Source: an uncultured Actinomycetes bacterium (GTDB lineage Bacteria; Actinomycetota; Thermoleophilia; Miltoncostaeales; Miltoncostaeaceae). Taken from it: a DNA stretch of 9,987 nucleotides. The notes below the pieces were generated by a model, which was not told the DNA's origin, searched no databases, and worked only from the letters and a program-made list of their open reading frames with translations. Position numbers and translations under genes: made by a program. Location of the stretch: positions 1 through 9,987 of the forward strand of contig CAIPNN010000236.1 in assembly GCA_903866425.1 (NCBI GenBank), given 5' to 3'. Shown in pieces: positions 5,706-9,987 of this stretch. Numbering within the stretch: position 1 is the stretch's first letter; every line of letters begins with the position of its first letter.

Positions 5706-6248
5706 ATGGGACCCCTCGTACACGTCGATCCCGTTGGGGCCAATCCGCTCCTCGAGCTGAGTCCGGGTCTGATGATCTGGACGATCGTCGTCTTCCTGCT
5801 CACGCTGCTGATCCTGAAGAAGTTCGTGTTCGGGCCCGTGGGCGAGGCGATCGAGAAGCGTCGCGCCTCGATTTCGGCGTCCATCGAGGAAGCCGAGTCA
5901 AGCCGCGATGAGGCCGTCAAGCTGCTCGATCAGTACAAGGTGCAGCTGGCCGAGGCGCGTCGTGAGGCCGATGAACTGCGTGAGTCCGGTCGCCGTGACG
6001 GCGAGCGGCAGAAGCAGGAGATCGTCGGTCAGGCGCAGGAGCAGCGCGAGCGCATCGTCACCGACACGCAGACGCAGATCGACGCCCAGGCCCAGGCGGC
6101 CGTGGCCGGTATCCGCGACGACGTGGTGGTGCTTGCACTCAGCGCGGCCGAGAAGGTCACGAAGAAGTCGCTGTCCGACGACGACCACCGCAAGATGGTG
6201 GAAGATGCACTCGCGGACGCCGACCTCAGCGGGCTGCAGAAGGCCTGA
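5706..6248 (+). CDS. atpF: F1Fo ATP synthase subunit b
   Basis: Peripheral stalk subunit linking Fo to the top of F1. It has 180 residues: a short N-terminus, one membrane helix (about 22-38, LMIWTIVVFLLTLLILK), then KKFVFGPVGEAIEKRR (38-53) and a long, highly charged helical region to about 150 that would form the right-handed coiled-coil stalk. The C-terminus (about 145-180) is the delta-binding part. Only one b-type gene is present, so a homodimer is expected, unlike the fused b-delta protein of mycobacteria. The start is ATG at 5706, 4 bases after the atpE stop and without a clear Shine-Dalgarno, so translation is probably coupled. Its TGA overlaps the atpH start by one base (TGATG). Confidence 0.96.
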   Translation: MGPLVHVDPVGANPLLELSPGLMIWTIVVFLLTLLILKKFVFGPVGEAIEKRRASISASIEEAESSRDEAVKLLDQYKVQLAEARREADELRESGRRDGERQKQEIVGQAQEQRERIVTDTQTQIDAQAQAAVAGIRDDVVVLALSAAEKVTKKSLSDDDHRKMVEDALADADLSGLQKA

Positions 6249-6805
6249 TGAGCGTCGCGGCGACATATGCCGAGGCACTGTTTGAAGCCGCCGAGGCCCA
6301 GTCGGCCGTGGACCAGGTGCGTACCGAACTCGATGAGTTCGCCGCTGCCATGGCCCCCGGTACCGAGCTCCGCGAGGCGCTGCTCAACCCTGAGTTCGAA
6401 CCGAAGGCCAAGAGGGCGGCAGTCGGTGACCTCATGGAAGGCGCGCACCCGGTGTCAACCGGCTTCGTGCAGGTGCTCATCGATCGCGGCCGGCTGGCCG
6501 AGATTGACGACGTCCTTGCTGCCTACGGCCGTCGCGTTGACGCCGCCGAAGGCCGCGTGGTGGTGACCGCCGTTACCGCCGTCCCGCTCACGCCTGAGTT
6601 GCGCGAGCAGATCCGCGAGAAGGTGCGTGCCCAGACGGGACGCGACGCCGAGCTCGAGGAGACCGTGGACCCGTCCATCATCGGTGGACTCGTCCTGCGC
6701 GTTGGCGATGTCGTCGTTGACGCGTCGCTCCGCACCCGACTCGAGGAGATGCGTCGCTCACTCGAGACCACGCCCGTCGACCTGTCCAAGGCCGTCGAGG
6801 CCTGA
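6248..6805 (+). CDS. atpH: F1Fo ATP synthase subunit delta
   Basis: Soluble subunit capping the alpha3beta3 head and joining it to the b stalk (the OSCP counterpart). It has 185 residues, close to the usual 175-185. The N-terminal helical domain begins SVAATYAEALFEAA (2-15). The C-terminal signature is visible at 141-165: DPSIIGGLVLRVGD followed by VDASLRTRL. The start ATG at 6248 shares its A with the atpF TGA, so the two genes are almost certainly translationally coupled. It is a free-standing delta, not fused to a b-like domain as in Mycobacterium. A 43-base spacer follows before atpA. Confidence 0.96.
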   Translation: MSVAATYAEALFEAAEAQSAVDQVRTELDEFAAAMAPGTELREALLNPEFEPKAKRAAVGDLMEGAHPVSTGFVQVLIDRGRLAEIDDVLAAYGRRVDAAEGRVVVTAVTAVPLTPELREQIREKVRAQTGRDAELEETVDPSIIGGLVLRVGDVVVDASLRTRLEEMRRSLETTPVDLSKAVEA

Positions 6806-6848
6806 CGCCACTCCTCAGCAGAAGAACGAGAAAGGGAACCACCCACCG
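6806..6848 (+). promoter_or_regulatory. atpH-atpA intercistronic leader, T-poor
   Basis: The 43 bases contain 15 A, 16 C, 10 G and only 2 T, unlike the surrounding genes, and show no hairpin. AAAGGGA (6831-6837) is the only ribosome-binding-like motif, 11 bases before the ATG at 6849. An unstructured leader would favour independent initiation on atpA. Confidence 0.4.
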
Positions 6849-8369
6849 ATGAAGCTTCGCCCCGACGAGATCACCAAGGTCCTCCGCGCCCAGATTGAGC
6901 AGTACGAGGGCGTGGCCGAGGCCGACGAGGTCGGGACCGTCCTGCAGGTCGGTGACGGTATCGCCCGCGTGCACGGTCTTCCCTCGGCGCTTGCGCTCGA
7001 GATGCTCGAGCTGCCGCACGGCGTCTCGGGTCTGGCTCTGAACCTCGAGGAGGACAACGTGGGTGTTGTGCTCCTGGGTGAGGACACCCTCATCAAGGAG
7101 GGCGACCCGGTGCGCCGCACCGGCAAGGTCATCCAGGTGCCGGTGGGCGAGGCCCTGCTGGGCCGCGTGGTCGACCCGCTCGGCAACCCGCTTGACGGCC
7201 GCGGCCCCATTCAGGCCAGCGAGTACCGCCCGGTTGAGTTCAAGGCTCCCGGCGTGGTGCAGCGTCAGAGCGTGCACGAGCCGCTGCAGACGGGCATCAA
7301 GGCCATCGACGGCCTCATCCCGATTGGCCGTGGCCAGCGCGAGCTGATCATTGGCGACCGCCAGACCGGCAAGACGACCATCGCCATCGACACGATCATC
7401 AACCAGCGCGGCCAGGACGTGAAGTGCTTCTACGTGGCCATCGGCCAGAAGGCGTCGACGGTGGCGCAGGTTGTGGAGCGTCTGCGCGAGGCCGGCGCGA
7501 TGGAGTACACGACCGTGGTCGTGGCCTCCGCTGCCGCAAGCGCCCCGCTCAAGTACCTGGCCCCGTACTCCGGTGCGGCCATGGCCGAGTACTTCCTCTA
7601 CAAGGGCGAGCACGCCCTGTGCGTGTACGACGACCTGTCGAAGCAGGCCGACGCCTACCGCCAGATGTCGCTGCTGCTCCGCCGCCCGCCGGGCCGTGAG
7701 GCATTCCCCGGCGACGTGTTCTACCTGCACTCCCGCCTGCTGGAGCGCGCCTGCAAGCTCTCCGATGAGATGGGTGGCGGCTCGCTTACCGCACTGCCGA
7801 TCATTGAGACGCAGGCCGGTGACGTGTCGGCGTACATCCCGACCAACGTGATTTCCATCACCGACGGCCAGATCTTCCTCGAGTCGAAGCTCTTCTACTC
7901 GGGTGTGCGTCCGGCCGTGAACGTGGGTATCTCCGTGTCGCGTGTGGGTGGTAACGCCCAGATCAAGGCGATGCGCAAGGTGGCCGGCCGCCTGAAGATC
8001 GAGCTGTCGCAGTACCGCGACCTCGAGGCCTTCGCGCAGTTCGGCTCGGAGCTCGACGCCGCCACGCAGCAGACGCTGTCGCGTGGTGCGCGCCTGGTGG
8101 CATCGCTCAACCAGCCGGCATTCCAGCCGTGGCCGGTTGAGGAGCAGGTGACGATCATCTTCGCCGCCGGCCGTGGATTCCTCGACAACGTGGATCCCGC
8201 CGATGTGTCGCGCGTCAACGACGAGATCCGGAGCGCTTTGCGCAACGAGTCGAGCATCCTCACGGAGATCCGCGAGACCAAGGACCTGCCGGACGCCCTG
8301 CAGGACAAGCTGTCCTCGTTCCTCGAGGGCCTGATGAAGAAGCTCGCCCCCGCGGCGGCCACGGCCTAG
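6849..8369 (+). CDS. atpA: F1Fo ATP synthase subunit alpha
   Basis: Non-catalytic nucleotide-binding subunit of the F1 head, three copies per enzyme. It has 506 residues, in the normal range (500-513). The N-terminal beta-barrel includes GTVLQVGDGIARVHGL (29-44). The Walker A motif GDRQTGKT is at 169-176, with Gln172 as typical of alpha rather than beta. The signature PAVNVGISVSR (355-365) ends with Arg365, the arginine finger supplied to the beta catalytic site (E. coli Arg376 region). The C-terminal helical domain includes LEAFAQFGSELDAAT (392-406). The frame continues upstream to 6627, but that part overlaps atpH and has no alpha homology. ATG at 6849 (MKLRPDEITKVLR) matches the family N-terminus. 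Codon use is strongly biased towards GC-ending codons, as for an abundant protein. It ends 8 bases before atpG. Confidence 0.98.
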   Translation: MKLRPDEITKVLRAQIEQYEGVAEADEVGTVLQVGDGIARVHGLPSALALEMLELPHGVSGLALNLEEDNVGVVLLGEDTLIKEGDPVRRTGKVIQVPVGEALLGRVVDPLGNPLDGRGPIQASEYRPVEFKAPGVVQRQSVHEPLQTGIKAIDGLIPIGRGQRELIIGDRQTGKTTIAIDTIINQRGQDVKCFYVAIGQKASTVAQVVERLREAGAMEYTTVVVASAAASAPLKYLAPYSGAAMAEYFLYKGEHALCVYDDLSKQADAYRQMSLLLRRPPGREAFPGDVFYLHSRLLERACKLSDEMGGGSLTALPIIETQAGDVSAYIPTNVISITDGQIFLESKLFYSGVRPAVNVGISVSRVGGNAQIKAMRKVAGRLKIELSQYRDLEAFAQFGSELDAATQQTLSRGARLVASLNQPAFQPWPVEEQVTIIFAAGRGFLDNVDPADVSRVNDEIRSALRNESSILTEIRETKDLPDALQDKLSSFLEGLMKKLAPAAATA

Positions 8370-8377
8370 GCAGCACC

Positions 8378-9289
8378 ATGCCCAGTCAGCAGGACATCAA
8401 GCAGCGCATCACCTCCATCACCGGGACAAGCAAGATCACCCGGGCGATGGAGCTGGTCGCGTCCGCGAAGCTTCGCCGCGCACAGGTGCGCATCGAGGCC
8501 CTGCGTCCGTACGCCAAGGGCATGCGCCGGCTCATGGCCGGTGCCGCCCGTCGCTCGGGCAGCCTGTCGGGCATTCCGCTGCTCGAGGAGCGCGAGGAGA
8601 CCCGTCGCGCATCGGTCATCGCCGTCACGGGTGACCGTGGCCTTGCCGGTGCCTTCAACGTCAACGTCATCCGTCGCAGCCTTCAGGAAGCCGATGCCCT
8701 CATCGAGCAGGGCTTCGACGAGGTGGTCTTCACCGCCGTGGGCAAGAAGGGCGGCGGCACGCTGCGCTTCCGCGGCAAGGTGCTTGACGAGCACTTCCAG
8801 GGCTTCTCGAGCGAGCCCACGTTCGCCGACGCCACCACCGTGGCCGACTTCGTCTCGGGGCGCTTTCTCGAGGGTGAGGTCGACAAGGTGGTGCTCGTCT
8901 TCAACGAGTTCAAGTCAGTTGTCGAGCAGATCGTGACCGCAGAGCAGCTCCTGCCGGTGCCACGCGCCGCGTTTGACGATGATGCACCCGCCGCCGCCGC
9001 TGGCGACGACGATGCACCGGAGTTCAGCAAGGCACTCGCCGAGTTCGAGCCGGAGCCCCAGGCCCTGCTCGAGCAGTTGCTGCCGACCTTTGTGAACACC
9101 ACGATCTACCGCGCCCTCCTCGAGAGCGCAGCCGCCGAGCACGCAGCACGGCGCACCGCGATGAGCAACGCCAGCGACAACGCCGGCCAGCTCATCGACG
9201 ACCTCACACTTGCAATGAACCGCGCCCGCCAGGCCGCAATCACCCAGGAAATTCTTGAGGTGGTCGCGGGAGCGGACGCACTCAGCTAG
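8378..9289 (+). CDS. atpG: F1Fo ATP synthase subunit gamma
   Basis: Central rotor shaft within the alpha3beta3 head. It has 303 residues, slightly longer than E. coli (287). The N-terminal helix has RITSITGTSKITRAMELVAS (10-29) and KLRRAQ (31-36). The Rossmann-like middle domain contains TGDRGLAGAFN (84-94). The C-terminal helix carries the family signature NRARQAAITQEILEV (281-295) ending in GADALS. An acidic, Ala-rich stretch with a repeated DDDAP (200-204 and 210-214) sits between the globular domain and the C-terminal helix, in a surface loop that varies between families. Actinobacterial gamma subunits can have extra loops in the globular domain, though this one differs in place and make-up. 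The start ATG at 8378 lies 8 bases after atpA and has only a weak AGG-like signal, so coupling to atpA is likely. Confidence 0.97.
   Translation: MPSQQDIKQRITSITGTSKITRAMELVASAKLRRAQVRIEALRPYAKGMRRLMAGAARRSGSLSGIPLLEEREETRRASVIAVTGDRGLAGAFNVNVIRRSLQEADALIEQGFDEVVFTAVGKKGGGTLRFRGKVLDEHFQGFSSEPTFADATTVADFVSGRFLEGEVDKVVLVFNEFKSVVEQIVTAEQLLPVPRAAFDDDAPAAAAGDDDAPEFSKALAEFEPEPQALLEQLLPTFVNTTIYRALLESAAAEHAARRTAMSNASDNAGQLIDDLTLAMNRARQAAITQEILEVVAGADALS
8975..9020 (+). repeat. Short in-frame direct repeat inside atpG encoding DDDAP twice
   Basis: The 16-base units 8975-8990 and 9005-9020 match at 14 positions and are offset by exactly 30 bases, so each encodes Asp-Asp-Asp-Ala-Pro in frame. Between them is a run of GCC-type codons giving Ala-Ala-Ala-Ala-Gly. 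This looks like local slippage or a small tandem duplication that made a flexible acidic loop in gamma. Confidence 0.7.
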
Positions 9290-9338
9290 ACCAAACGCAG
9301 AACCAGAACCCACACCGAACGGGACGGATCACCACCAG
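9290..9338 (+). promoter_or_regulatory. atpG-atpD intercistronic leader, A/C-rich
   Basis: The 49 bases contain 19 A, 19 C, 10 G and a single T, with no stable hairpin visible. GGGACGG (9320-9326) is the nearest ribosome-binding-like stretch, 12 bases before the ATG at 9339. Like the leader of atpA it is unstructured and would suit efficient independent initiation. Confidence 0.4.

Positions 9339-9987
<649 letters not shown>

Noticed and set aside
6627..6848. N-terminal extension of atpA in frame over atpH
   Set aside because: It is the out-of-frame reading of atpH; the alpha family N-terminus matches the ATG at 6849.

Overview
The window is a high-GC bacterial chromosome segment in which every gene reads on the plus strand. 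It looks like an Actinomycetota genome. The evidence is the very GC-rich third codon positions, frequent GTG and TTG starts, TAnnnT-type -10 boxes without a good -35, and a wecA-like gene directly upstream of the ATP synthase operon, as in mycobacteria (rfe, then an atpI-like gene, then atpB). The form of the AtpB N-terminus and a secreted CPAG-type tail at the left edge remind me of Thermoleophilia. That is an inference from memory, not a proven placement.

Layout. Positions 1-414 hold the 3' end of an unidentified, probably exported protein. glyA (serine hydroxymethyltransferase, 503-1795) follows behind its own putative promoter. The glyA/SDR gap is almost filled by a 131-bp inverted-repeat element (28-bp arms at 1814-1841 and 1917-1944 enclosing two small hairpins). 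A short-chain dehydrogenase with a TTG start (1952-2746) comes next, then a WecA/TagO-type polyprenyl-phosphate sugar-1-phosphate transferase (2798-3922) closed by a strong hairpin at 3921-3958. After a new putative promoter and a structured leader, the F1Fo ATP synthase operon runs to the end of the window in the standard order atpI-B-E-F-H-A-G-D. atpD is cut by the window edge, and atpC is expected beyond it.

How the genes work together. atpB, atpE and atpF encode the membrane Fo sector: subunit a, the c-ring and subunit b. atpH, atpA, atpG and atpD encode delta, alpha, gamma and beta of the stalk and F1 head. The key catalytic and proton-path residues visible in the window are intact, so this is a functional H+-coupled enzyme. 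glyA supplies glycine and one-carbon units. The WecA homologue starts synthesis of a lipid-linked envelope glycan. No gap between genes exceeds 300 bases.

This is mostly core housekeeping DNA and I found no new multi-gene system. The points most worth a second look are the glyA/SDR inverted-repeat element; a perfect Shine-Dalgarno before atpI that is followed by ATC and no usual start codon; and intercistronic leaders in the atp operon that occur only before the subunits present in several copies.
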